DNA of 64,000 nucleotides from Ardenticatenaceae bacterium (lineage in GTDB: Bacteria; Chloroflexota; Anaerolineae; Promineifilales; Promineifilaceae), in the NCBI GenBank assembly GCA_020634565.1, contig JACKBN010000007.1:124001-188000 (forward strand). Direction: 5' to 3'. The position numbers and the translations under genes were made by a program. Shown here in pieces: positions 23,626 through 32,291 of this stretch. Under the pieces are notes generated by a model. The model did no database searches and was not told the origin of the DNA. It worked only from the letters and a program-made list of their open reading frames with translations. How positions within the stretch are numbered: the first letter of the stretch is position 1; every line of letters starts with the position of its first letter.

Positions 23626-24249
23626 TCAAGCCGTTTTGCGCAGCAGCCAGATCGTCCAGCTGGCCAATCCCAAAAACAAGATGGTCACCAGCAAAAACGT
23701 CAGCTGAATGGGGGTAGCATCCGAGTTGGTGATAGGATTTTGGGGATGCAGCACCAGTTCGGCGCTAAAGTTGAGCCAGAGTAGGATGAAAATGATGCTC
23801 GCCGACAGCAATCCGCGCACGCGAAGCCACGGCTGCCAGGCGCCCACAATAAGCAAAATGGTGGCCACCGCCAGCCCATTCAGCGAAGCGGCCATGCGCG
23901 GTTCCTGCAAAAAGACCGCGCCCCAGTTATCCGCCGAAGCGATCATGCTCATGAAAACGCCAGCTCCGTAGAAACCCAGCGCCACCCAGCTGACCGGCGA
24001 CAGCCAGCGCAGCCAGATCGGTTTTTGGGTGATGAGCAATCCCAGGCCCAATACGGCCGTTACGCCAAACCCCAAAATCCCCGTCCAGATCAGCCCCACA
24101 TGAACATACACAGAGCGAATCCCGCCGCCCAGCGTCCGCTCCTCTGGCCCCAGAATAATCACTAATACCAAACCCAACAGCAGGGCAACCGGCACCCACC
24201 AAAACCAGGCGGGAAACGGCCGTTGCTGCTGGCTACTTTTTATCTGCAT
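23626..24249 (-). CDS. Polytopic membrane protein, possibly cytochrome-c-assembly-like
   Basis: The product of about 207 residues has six hydrophobic segments. The second region, RSVYVHVGLIWTGILGFGVT, loosely recalls the HVP segment of CcmC/CcsA haem-handling proteins, but the tryptophan-rich WWD motif is not seen, so this is only a suggestion. The ATG at 24249 overlaps the end of fabH by 17 bases, which implies co-translation. Upstream in-frame codons lie entirely within fabH and were not used. A hairpin follows its stop. Confidence 0.5.
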   Translation of the reverse strand: MQIKSSQQQRPFPAWFWWVPVALLLGLVLVIILGPEERTLGGGIRSVYVHVGLIWTGILGFGVTAVLGLGLLITQKPIWLRWLSPVSWVALGFYGAGVFMSMIASADNWGAVFLQEPRMAASLNGLAVATILLIVGAWQPWLRVRGLLSASIIFILLWLNFSAELVLHPQNPITNSDATPIQLTFLLVTILFLGLASWTIWLLRKTA

Positions 24250-25390
24250 TACGCATCCTCGCATTCGGTGTCGGGGAAGCAGACACCCGATCAATAATCC
24301 GGCGGCGCCACTTCTTGAGCTTGGAACGCCCACGAGCCACAATGTAGCGCGCCCGCCGCCATTCGCGGCGCGGCAAAGAAATTTCCGGCGGCGTCACGTT
24401 CCATTTTACCACCGAAGCCGCCCAGGTAAGCCCACCGCCAAAGCCAACAAATACCACATTGTCGTCTGGACGCAAACGGCCGTCGTGCACCGCGTCACAC
24501 AGCGCAATGGGAATGGAGGCCGCAGAGGTGTTGCCCACGGCATGCACATTCATGTAGAAACGCTCCGGCGTAATTTTTAGGCGCTTAGCGGCCGTTTCAA
24601 TAATCCGCACATTGGCCTGATGGGGCACAATCAGGGCCACATCATCAATGGTCAGCCCGGCCTTCTCCAGCGTTTCCTCAATAGAAGAGGCGATCACCTG
24701 CGTGGCAAAACGGAACACCTGACGGCCGTTCATCTCGATTGTGTTTTTGCGGTGCCCATTGTGTAAATATTCCGGCCCCAACATGGGCATGGGATTATGG
24801 TAAACGGCTGGCAAGCTGAGCAAATCCCCACCGGAGCCATCCGAACGGAGCGTGGAAGCCATTACACCACCCGGCACGGAGGAGCCTTTGAGCACCACAG
24901 CCCCCGCCCCATCGCCAAACAAGATGCAGGTGCCGCGATCTTCCCAATCCAGCACCCGCGACATCGTTTCTGCACCAATCACCACCGCATTTCGTACCGA
25001 TTCGGTCTGGATGGCCTGGGCGGCCATGCTCAAGCCATACACAAAGCCGGAGCAAGCAGCGCTCAGATCAAAAGCACCGGCCCTGGTGGCACCCAAATAA
25101 TCCTGCACGCGGCACGCCGTTGAGGGGAAAATATATTCTGGCGTAGAAGTGGCCACGATTATCATTTCCACCTGGGAGGGATGCAGATCGGCCCGCTGCA
25201 AAGCGCGCGCCGCGGCTTCAAAAGCCAGCGTGGCGGTGGTCTCCTTCTCACTGGCAATACGCCGTTCGCGGATGCCGGTGCGACTGTAAATCCACTCATC
25301 GGAGGTCTCGACCATTCGGGCCAAATCATTGTTGGTTAAAATTTTATCGGGACGAAAGCTACCCCATCCCACAATATGTGCATATTTCAT
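24233..25390 (-). CDS. fabH: 3-oxoacyl-ACP synthase III (KAS III)
   Basis: The product of about 385 residues is KAS III, which condenses acetyl-CoA or a branched acyl-CoA with malonyl-ACP to start fatty acid synthesis. The Cys-His-Asn triad is visible: DLSAACSGF (near 115), PHQANVRI (near 255) and VGNTSAAS (near 285). After the normal end (VVKWN) it carries about 55 extra, strongly basic residues (PRREWRRARYIVARGRSKLKKWRRR), which are unusual and might bind membrane or nucleic acid. The ATG at 25390 has GAGGA nine bases upstream. No other fatty acid genes are adjacent. Confidence 0.92.
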   Translation of the reverse strand: MKYAHIVGWGSFRPDKILTNNDLARMVETSDEWIYSRTGIRERRIASEKETTATLAFEAAARALQRADLHPSQVEMIIVATSTPEYIFPSTACRVQDYLGATRAGAFDLSAACSGFVYGLSMAAQAIQTESVRNAVVIGAETMSRVLDWEDRGTCILFGDGAGAVVLKGSSVPGGVMASTLRSDGSGGDLLSLPAVYHNPMPMLGPEYLHNGHRKNTIEMNGRQVFRFATQVIASSIEETLEKAGLTIDDVALIVPHQANVRIIETAAKRLKITPERFYMNVHAVGNTSAASIPIALCDAVHDGRLRPDDNVVFVGFGGGLTWAASVVKWNVTPPEISLPRREWRRARYIVARGRSKLKKWRRRIIDRVSASPTPNARMRNADKK

Positions 25391-25772
25391 ATGATTCCTC
25401 AAAGCCGTGCTGGTTAGCGAGCTAATTCATGAATCGCAATCACAGCTGTCTCTCTTCCACAGTACAAAACCCAGGTAAGCCATTTCCGTTGCGCCATTCT
25501 GCCCCAGCAAGACGGATTGATTATCCTTGCAAATTGGGATACGCCAACCGGGAAACTGCCGTATTCTCCCCAAACCAGCCTTCATTCAAGATAACCACCA
25601 GCCAATTTGCGCCATTTTGCACCTTTTCCGCCTCTCGCTCGTAAACCAAAATGAGAATCAGCAAGGAGAGTGGTTTTTTCCTATGGACAAGACCGTCCAG
25701 ACCGCTATCCTATTAGCAACGGAGCCTGCCGTGGCGCTTCAATCTATCAATATTTATCTTTATTTTTGACAC
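25391..25772. other. Divergent intergenic region, no clear gene
   Basis: This 382-base gap separates fabH (minus) from the metallopeptidase (plus). I see no strong promoter pair, tRNA or large repeat. A 28-codon frame at 25683-25769, preceded by AAGGAG fourteen bases upstream, ends four bases before the peptidase start and could be a leader peptide, but support is weak. Confidence 0.4.
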
Positions 25773-27950
25773 ATGAATTATAACGAATACGAACCTTATA
25801 CTCCTGCCTCTACCCCCGAACCAAATAACAATCGCCGTTTGTGGTACGTGCTGGGCGGCTGCCTGATCGCGTTTTTATGCCTGTGCTGCTTTACAGCTGG
25901 CGCAGGTTATTATCTGTATGTGGAATACGGTGATGAGATTTTGTCGGACTTTACGGCGACGGCCACACCAGAGCACCGTGAAAGTGGTCGGGACGATAAC
26001 GAGATTGAGCACCCAACTGCCCAGCCTTCTGGCCGAGAGGGTGCCATTACGCCCACGGCCGAAATTGCCGAACTGCCGACTGATACACCCGCAACGCCTG
26101 AACCGACCGCGGTAGAAACAACCACGGCCACTTTTAATGCCGTCGTTCCGGCCGAAATTGACCAGCGCCTGCTGGCCGATCGGGCAGCACAAGACTTGAT
26201 CCGGCTTTACAGTGCCAACTATCCCGCCCATGATTATTTTGAAACGGCCGTTCGCCTCGGCGGTGACAATTTGGGCGCGCGTACGTTCGTTGCCACGCCG
26301 CATACGGTGGGTGACACCAAAGAGTTCTACAACGACACCACCCGCATTGATGCCACCCTGGCTGTCGTCACCGAGCATGTCTATTTTTGGGTTGAAGATG
26401 GGTTGGACATCGATCAAGCTGACCTGGAAACGGCCGCTCTGCGCTTTGAAAACGATTTTTATCCCGCACTTCTGCACCTGTTTGGCGAAATGTGGCTGCC
26501 CGGCATCGACGGCGACCCGCACTTTTCGGTGCTGCACGCTAAAAATGGGGCCAGCGATGAGCTAGGCCGCTTCAACAGCGAAGACGAATTCCCCCGCTCC
26601 CTCTACCGCTTCTCCAATGAGCAGGAGCTCATTTACATGAACATGGCGGAACTATCGTTGGGCAGCGATCTTTACTACGGCACGCTTGTCCACGAAGTGC
26701 AGCATCTCATCCAATGGCACCTTGACCCCAGCGAGACGGTCTGGCTCAATGAAGGGCTGTCGCAGCTGGCCGAAATCTACATGGGCTTCGATGACACTGC
26801 GCCCAGCGTCGATTATCTGGAGCAACCCGATATTCAGCTCAATACCTGGAATTATGATGATGAGCAGGTTTATGCCCATTACGCGGGGGCTTATCTATTT
26901 TCTGTCTACCTGTGGGAACAGCTGGGGGATACGGCCGTTCAAGAACTCGTCCGCCATCCCGCCAACGGCATGGCCAGCGTGTGGGCCATCTTGCAGGGCT
27001 ACTCGCCGGATGTGTCCCTGGAGGAGTTTACGGCCAACTGGGCCGCCGCCAATTATTTAGACAATGACAATGCGGAACGGCCGTACTACTACCAATCCCT
27101 CCGCCTGCGCCAACCCTTCATCTCGGCCAAGCTAGATGAAGCCGAACCTAATCTGGAGCGGCTGGAAGAGATGAACCAGTTTGGCGTACACTACATCGAT
27201 CTGAGCGATTTACGCGGTGACACAACCATTACTTTTGCGGGCGATACGGCCGTTGACCTCATCGACGCCGCGCCGCGCACAGGAGAACAGTTCTGGTTTG
27301 CGCCCGGTCTCGACGACACCAACGCCCAGCTCACCGCCACGTTTGATCTCACCAGCGTGCCGCAAGCCACCCTAAAATACGCGGTCTGGTACGAGCTAGA
27401 AGAAGATTACGACTATGCCTATATTTCCGTCTCGCAGGATGGCGGGAACAGCTGGGAGATTTTACGTCCGACACATTATACCGCTGGCGAGTTTGGTACC
27501 GCTTACAACGGCCGTTCCGCCGACCGCAGCGATGCCGTAGATGGCTGGCTCAAACAATCCATCAGCCTGAATGATTATGTGGGCCAGGTCGTCCAGATTC
27601 GCTTCGACGTGGTTACCGATGGCGGCATTAGCGAACGTGGCTTCGCCATCGACGATCTGGCTATTTCCGAATTGGGCTATGAATCAAACGTTGAGGGTGG
27701 GCCTGACGGCTGGCAGGCAAATGGTTTTGTGCAGGTGGGTTGGCAAATCCCCCAAAAATGGAGCGTTCTGCTCATCGAGGATGGCCCCAACCCCGTCGTG
27801 ACGCCACTTGAGCTCAACCCCAACAATCAGGGGCAGTGGACCTTGTCCATTGGCAAAGGCGGCGGCGTTCTGATGATCATGCCCCAAACCGCCTTTACCT
27901 ATGAAACGGCTACATATTGGCTAACGATCGAGCAAGGATCAGCCAACTAA
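25773..27950 (+). CDS. Membrane-anchored secreted zinc metallopeptidase, M6/immune-inhibitor-A-like
   Basis: The 725-residue product begins with a cytoplasmic tail, one membrane segment (about 25-50) and a Thr/Pro/Glu linker to about 125. The catalytic part has HEVQH (near residue 307) and WLNEGLSQLAEIYMGF about 20 residues later, the HExxH plus downstream-glutamate zinc site. Residues 480-650 form a jelly-roll-like domain (DYDYAYISVSQDGGNSWEIL, RGFAIDDLAIS) such as follows immune inhibitor A proteases. It probably degrades proteins outside the cell while tethered. The exact family (M6 or a gluzincin relative) is uncertain. It has no visible SD. Confidence 0.75.
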   Translation: MNYNEYEPYTPASTPEPNNNRRLWYVLGGCLIAFLCLCCFTAGAGYYLYVEYGDEILSDFTATATPEHRESGRDDNEIEHPTAQPSGREGAITPTAEIAELPTDTPATPEPTAVETTTATFNAVVPAEIDQRLLADRAAQDLIRLYSANYPAHDYFETAVRLGGDNLGARTFVATPHTVGDTKEFYNDTTRIDATLAVVTEHVYFWVEDGLDIDQADLETAALRFENDFYPALLHLFGEMWLPGIDGDPHFSVLHAKNGASDELGRFNSEDEFPRSLYRFSNEQELIYMNMAELSLGSDLYYGTLVHEVQHLIQWHLDPSETVWLNEGLSQLAEIYMGFDDTAPSVDYLEQPDIQLNTWNYDDEQVYAHYAGAYLFSVYLWEQLGDTAVQELVRHPANGMASVWAILQGYSPDVSLEEFTANWAAANYLDNDNAERPYYYQSLRLRQPFISAKLDEAEPNLERLEEMNQFGVHYIDLSDLRGDTTITFAGDTAVDLIDAAPRTGEQFWFAPGLDDTNAQLTATFDLTSVPQATLKYAVWYELEEDYDYAYISVSQDGGNSWEILRPTHYTAGEFGTAYNGRSADRSDAVDGWLKQSISLNDYVGQVVQIRFDVVTDGGISERGFAIDDLAISELGYESNVEGGPDGWQANGFVQVGWQIPQKWSVLLIEDGPNPVVTPLELNPNNQGQWTLSIGKGGGVLMIMPQTAFTYETATYWLTIEQGSAN

Positions 27951-27957
27951 TCGCAAT

Positions 27958-28173
27958 TTACTGGGCACCACTTTTCAACATCTCAAATTCAGTTTCGAGC
28001 AGTTGACGTGTTTGGGTGCGGGCCTCATCCGCTTCTTTTTTGGCGGTTTCCCATTTGGTGACCGCCTGCTCACGCAGGTCATTACCTGAAGCGGGCGTCA
28101 GCAGCAGCGCTGTGACACCCCCAACCAGGGCCCCACACATCGCACCAGCCATAAAGCTAAATAACTTGTTCAT
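27958..28173 (-). CDS. YtxH domain protein
   Basis: The 71-residue product has one N-terminal membrane segment (MNKLFSFMAGAMCGALVGGVTALLL), the typical LTPASGxxLR motif and a charged amphipathic helix, as in YtxH/general-stress proteins. The ATG 28173 has AGGAGC eleven bases upstream; the longer reading frame lacks one. It converges on the peptidase gene, only 7 bases from its stop. Confidence 0.85.
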   Translation of the reverse strand: MNKLFSFMAGAMCGALVGGVTALLLTPASGNDLREQAVTKWETAKKEADEARTQTRQLLETEFEMLKSGAQ

Positions 28174-28322
28174 TGCAAAAGCTCCTTCTATTCCGTAATC
28201 GGTATTCGGTGATCCCTGGTTCGGTATGCGCAAAATCGCCCAAACAGAATGTGGATAACTGATTTACTGCTTACCGATTATACTGTACCCGCTAAACATC
28301 TGCCCGTCACGCTTATCATTGT

Positions 28323-28328
28323 TATAAT
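28323..28328 (+). promoter_or_regulatory. -10 box of a leaderless transcript
   Basis: TATAAT lies seven bases before the ATG at 28336 with no SD. The -35 region (CTGCCC) is poor. Confidence 0.5.
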
Positions 28329-28335
28329 CACACCC

Positions 28336-28614
28336 ATGTCTGAATACATTGAAATTGAAACCGAAATCAGCGATGATGACAGCACACTGGCTGTCTATAC
28401 GAATCTGCGTCTAAATGATGGAAATGTAGAAACCTATCACTCAAGTGAGGAGTTGGAAGAAGGCTCTCCCGTCGCTCAGGCATTGGCCGTCATTGAAGGA
28501 ATTACGTATTTGCAAATTGAGGGCAGCGACCTGAGTGTGCAGCGCGACCCAGACACGCCGTGGCACGTCATCATCAGCGACATTTCGGCCGCATTGAAGG
28601 ACTTTTTCCTCTAA
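28336..28614 (+). CDS. Stand-alone NifU/Nfu N-terminal-like domain
   Basis: The 92-residue product follows the pattern of the Nfu N-terminal domain (IEIETEISDD, F/YHSSEELEEGSPVAQAL, VIEGITYLQIEGSDLSVQR, W-HVIISDISAALKDFF). That domain accompanies iron-sulfur scaffold domains in Nfu proteins; here the CxxC scaffold half is absent, so it cannot itself hold a cluster. It may partner with the A-type carrier encoded at 39819 or another protein. Transcription appears leaderless. The MFS gene starts 23 bases downstream. Confidence 0.65.
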   Translation: MSEYIEIETEISDDDSTLAVYTNLRLNDGNVETYHSSEELEEGSPVAQALAVIEGITYLQIEGSDLSVQRDPDTPWHVIISDISAALKDFFL

Positions 28615-28637
28615 CAAACATTCCTTTACCGCACTTT

Positions 28638-30188
28638 ATGCCCAACACTTCTCGACGGACTCCCTCACCCCGCACCATTTTGCTGGTCGTTGCCTTTGGC
28701 GTTTTTGTAGCCGCCGACGACCTGACGGTGGTCTCCACCATGCTGCGCCAGATCATCTTTGATCTGGAAATACCCTTGCCAGATGGACTGGATCAGGCTG
28801 CCTGGATTGTTAACGCGTATCTGATTGCCTACGTGGTGGTGATGCCCTTCATTGGCCGCCTAAGCGACATTTGGGGGAGACGCAATGTGTATGTGGCCTC
28901 GCTCATCTTGTTTTTGGTGGGCTCCATTTGGGTGCCGCTGGCCCCGGACTTGAACAGCTTTATTGTGGGGCGCGTGCTCACCGCGCTGGGCGGCGGGGCC
29001 ATGGTGCCGGTGGCGATGGCCGTCATTGGAGATGTGTATCCCCGCGACAAGCGGGCTTCGGCGCTGGGCGCGCTCGGGGCCATCGACACAGCTGGCTGGG
29101 TGTGGGGACCGCTCTACGGCGCGGTGTTGATTCGCTTTTTGAGCTGGCAGTGGCAGTTTTACCTGAATATTCCGCTCAGCCTGATTGGCATTGCCGCTGC
29201 ATGGTGGGCGCTCCGCGATCTGCCAGAGCCAAAAACGCGCGAACGAATCGATTGGTTGGGTACGGCCGTTCTCACCATTTCCCTTATCAGCCTCAACATT
29301 GCCCTGCTCAACAGCGGCGACGTACAGGCCGCCGGTGGCTTTGCCCAGCTGCAAGCCAACGAGCCGAGCACCAACACCACGCTGCTCTATGTCATTGCCG
29401 CCGTCACCTTTATCATTTTTGTGGCTATAGAATATTATTTAGGCCGCCGTGCCGAGCAACCAGAGACGCAAGCGGGTGCGCTCTCCCCACCACCGCCGCT
29501 CATCGACCTCACCCTCTTTCGCCGCCGCAACTTTTCCCCGGCCATTCTCGTTAACTTTCTGGTTGGTGGCATTTTGATTATTGCCATGGTGAATGTGCCG
29601 CTGCTAATCAACGTGCTGGAGTTTGATGTGGAAACGGCCGCTCTCACCAGCGGCTATCTGCTCAGCGGCATGACCGGCGCGATGGCCATCACCGCCTGGA
29701 TCGGCGGTCAATTAACCGAAAGAGTGAGCTATCGGCCCGTAACGGCCGTTGGCCTGCTCTTCTGCGCCGTGGGCATGGGATTGATGGGCTGGCTCTGGCT
29801 GGTAGACACACCCTACCTGAACATGGCGCTGCACCTGGTGGTGCTGGGAGCCGGTTTTGGGTTGGTGATTGCGCCGATCGGAACGGCCGTTATCAATGCC
29901 GCTCCAGAAGACCAGCGGGGCATTGCCAGCAGCCTGGTGATTGTGCTGCGCCTCATGGGGATGAGCGTGGGGCTGTCTGGACTAACAGCATGGGGCCTGT
30001 ATCGCTTCGAGATTTTGCGCAAGCTCATCGAGCTACCCAATTTGCCCCTCAGCGACCCAACTTACCAGCAAGCGCTGGCCAACGGCTTGACAGAAGTGAC
30101 GGTTGAAGTGCTCACCGAAACGTTCCTGATCTCGGCCGGCGTGGCCTTGCTGGCGCTGCTCGTTGCCTTCTGGCTCAAACGAGATTAA
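28638..30188 (+). CDS. MFS drug/solute exporter, DHA2-like (14 TM)
   Basis: The 516-residue product has about fourteen hydrophobic segments. The motif A equivalent GRLSDIWGRRNVYV lies between helices 2 and 3, and the antiporter motif C-type GAIDTAGWVWGPLYGAVL follows in helix 5. These place it in the DHA2 proton-antiporter group that exports drugs or other toxic compounds. The ATG at 28638 was chosen because the longer frame lies inside the previous gene. The frame contains three strict ACGGCCGT palindromes read as Thr-Ala-Val. Confidence 0.85.
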   Translation: MPNTSRRTPSPRTILLVVAFGVFVAADDLTVVSTMLRQIIFDLEIPLPDGLDQAAWIVNAYLIAYVVVMPFIGRLSDIWGRRNVYVASLILFLVGSIWVPLAPDLNSFIVGRVLTALGGGAMVPVAMAVIGDVYPRDKRASALGALGAIDTAGWVWGPLYGAVLIRFLSWQWQFYLNIPLSLIGIAAAWWALRDLPEPKTRERIDWLGTAVLTISLISLNIALLNSGDVQAAGGFAQLQANEPSTNTTLLYVIAAVTFIIFVAIEYYLGRRAEQPETQAGALSPPPPLIDLTLFRRRNFSPAILVNFLVGGILIIAMVNVPLLINVLEFDVETAALTSGYLLSGMTGAMAITAWIGGQLTERVSYRPVTAVGLLFCAVGMGLMGWLWLVDTPYLNMALHLVVLGAGFGLVIAPIGTAVINAAPEDQRGIASSLVIVLRLMGMSVGLSGLTAWGLYRFEILRKLIELPNLPLSDPTYQQALANGLTEVTVEVLTETFLISAGVALLALLVAFWLKRD

Positions 30189-30272
30189 GCGCAGGTAAAT
30201 AATTCTCCCACCTCTGCTGGCTTCGCCATAAACTAAATGAGGAATTTTCAAGAACTTTTAGCGAGGTAATCA

Positions 30273-30746
30273 ATGCCAAAATTACTCAAACTGTTCATCG
30301 TGCTCATGATTGGGAGCATTGCCGCCTTTTTTCCGCTGCGCTGGCTGGTTGAACGCGCCAGCCCCATGCCAGATAACCTTGGTGTGGAGAACGGCCGTCT
30401 GCAACCCTGCCCCGACAGCCCCAACTGCGTCTCCTCCCAGGCCACAGATGAGCAGCACGGCATGGAACCCATACCCTATGCTGGCGATACCGCGACTGCC
30501 CAGGAAAAAATTCTCGCTATTTTAGAAGCCGATGACAGCTACACGCTCATCAGCCAAACGCCCACCTACATTCACGCCGAAGCCCGCTCCAATCTGTGGC
30601 GCTTCATTGATGATGTTGAATTCTTCTTTGATGAAGCGGACAGCCTCATTCAGTTTCGCTCCGCTTCCCGGTTGGGTTACGGTGACGGCGGCGTCAACCG
30701 CACCCGCATGGAGGCCATCCGCAGCGCGTTTGCCAACGCCTCCTAA
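30273..30746 (+). CDS. DUF1499 family protein
   Basis: The 157-residue product has an N-terminal membrane segment, then the DUF1499 hallmarks CPDSPNCVSSQA, a YIHAEARSNLWRFIDDVEFFFD core and FRSASRLGYGDGGVNRTRMEAI. Members are widespread small membrane-associated or periplasmic proteins of unknown function. The ATG at 30273 has GCGAGGTAATCA upstream. It converges on the NicO-type transporter gene 10 bases away. Confidence 0.88.
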   Translation: MPKLLKLFIVLMIGSIAAFFPLRWLVERASPMPDNLGVENGRLQPCPDSPNCVSSQATDEQHGMEPIPYAGDTATAQEKILAILEADDSYTLISQTPTYIHAEARSNLWRFIDDVEFFFDEADSLIQFRSASRLGYGDGGVNRTRMEAIRSAFANAS

Positions 30747-30756
30747 GCTTCTAGCG

Positions 30757-32232
30757 CTACAAAACACCCGTATCTAGCAGCGCCTTCACGGTAATGCCAA
30801 TACCTGCGATGGTGATGAACAAGGCGCTGACCGCTGGCAGCAGCCGCAGCAGGCCCGCCTGTTTGGTAGGCAACCGGGAAAACAGCTTCCCCGCGTAAAC
30901 CATCGCCAACCCAATGCCGGTCAGCACGCTGGCAAGGCCAATGCTAAAAGCCACAATCAAAATCAAACCAAAGCCTACTTTTTGCAGCGCCACAGCGCTC
31001 AGCAACAAAATCAGCGCGGAAGGGCAAGGGAGCAAGCCGCCAGAGACGCCCAGCGCCAGCAAGCTGTGCCAGCCCATCTCTGGTTTGGGTGTATGGGAGT
31101 GGCCAATGCCAAAATGGGTGTGATACCCTTCATCGTGCGCGTCGGCGGGCTGGTTGCGGTGCAGCCAACTGCGGAGATGCCCTTGAAAAAGCGAAAAACC
31201 AATGCCCACTACCAGCAAACCAGACAATACGCCCAACCACGGATACAGCATTTCTGGCAGGATGGTGCGGGAGGCAAACAGCACCAGCAAACCAAAGGCA
31301 AAGACGCCTGCGGTATGCGTCACCGTTGTTGTCAGGCCCAGGAAGAGGGCGTGCTTGGGCGTGCCGCGCGACCCCACCAGGTAGGCGCCGACAATCGTTT
31401 TGCCGTGGCCGGGAGTAAGCGCGTGCGCCGCCCCCAAACCGAAGGCCACCACCAAGGCAATGGCAATCGCGCCGGGCTGGTCTAACGCGGTGGTGAGCAG
31501 GTTGGCAAATTCATCCTGACTGAAGCGGTTGGTGCCGGGGGAAACGGCCGTTTCGGCCACAGTCATGGTTTCGGCAACGGCCGTCTCCGCTTTTAGGGCT
31601 ACACCAACGAGTGCAAACTGCACCTGTGCCTGGTTTACCGCCAGCGGCGCTTGCAGTAAATCTTCCGGGTAGCTGCGCAGCTGATTGCTAACATCCTCAG
31701 TGGGCACGCTGCTTTGCAGGATATTTAGGTCGGCAACGCCCGTTACCACCGTTTCTTGCCAGCCCAATCGCTCAGGGAAGTTGTTGTCGTGGTAGTCGAG
31801 CTGCCACAGTTGATCAGTTGGGGGGAGAACGGCCGTTGCCTGCAGGTCAAACCGCATCGTGGCTAACTCGCCCTGCCCTGGTGGAAACGCAATCGTCCAG
31901 GAATCTGGCGTTACAGGCACAACCTGGCCGTTTACCGTGAGGGACAAATTTTGGGCTAGCTGGGCAGCCTGCTGGCTGGCGTACGCAGTTTCTTCGGCGT
32001 CGTCTATGCTGCCGTCACCGTTTTGGTCGATTAACGGCCGTTCCTGGAAGGTTGGAATCTCCGCCATGTCGATGATGTACAGCAGTTTGACAGCGTCAGA
32101 TTGCAACGTCAGGTGCGAGTAACGGCTAATGGTGAAATTCCCCAACGGATGCGCCCATGCGGCAGGAACCAGCACAAACAGGGCCAGCAGCGCGGCAAAA
32201 ATGGCAAATTTTCGTTTACGATTAATTCTCAT
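30757..32232 (-). CDS. NicO/RcnA-type nickel-cobalt transporter with extracytoplasmic domain
   Basis: The 491-residue product has a signal-anchor, then an extracytoplasmic domain of about 200 residues beginning HPLGNFTISRYSHLTL and holding an EF-hand-like DQNGDGSIDD loop. Six membrane segments follow, with the family signature AAHALTPGHGKTIVGAYLVG and the TTVTHTAGVF helix. A His-rich loop (HRNQPADAHDEGYHTHFGIGHSHTPK) lies between membrane segments. It probably exports or imports Ni/Co or another divalent metal. The ATG 32232 has GGAG six bases before it; an upstream TTG was rejected. The TPR and DUF4331 genes lie upstream on the same strand. Confidence 0.83.
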   Translation of the reverse strand: MRINRKRKFAIFAALLALFVLVPAAWAHPLGNFTISRYSHLTLQSDAVKLLYIIDMAEIPTFQERPLIDQNGDGSIDDAEETAYASQQAAQLAQNLSLTVNGQVVPVTPDSWTIAFPPGQGELATMRFDLQATAVLPPTDQLWQLDYHDNNFPERLGWQETVVTGVADLNILQSSVPTEDVSNQLRSYPEDLLQAPLAVNQAQVQFALVGVALKAETAVAETMTVAETAVSPGTNRFSQDEFANLLTTALDQPGAIAIALVVAFGLGAAHALTPGHGKTIVGAYLVGSRGTPKHALFLGLTTTVTHTAGVFAFGLLVLFASRTILPEMLYPWLGVLSGLLVVGIGFSLFQGHLRSWLHRNQPADAHDEGYHTHFGIGHSHTPKPEMGWHSLLALGVSGGLLPCPSALILLLSAVALQKVGFGLILIVAFSIGLASVLTGIGLAMVYAGKLFSRLPTKQAGLLRLLPAVSALFITIAGIGITVKALLDTGVL

Positions 32233-32291
32233 GATGATCTCCAAAAAACAGGACGCTGATAAACGCGGATGAACGCAGATTTTTGTATGGG

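Noticed and set aside
25683..25769. 28-codon frame before the metallopeptidase
   Set aside because: SD distance is poor and nothing is conserved that I can see; kept only as a remark.
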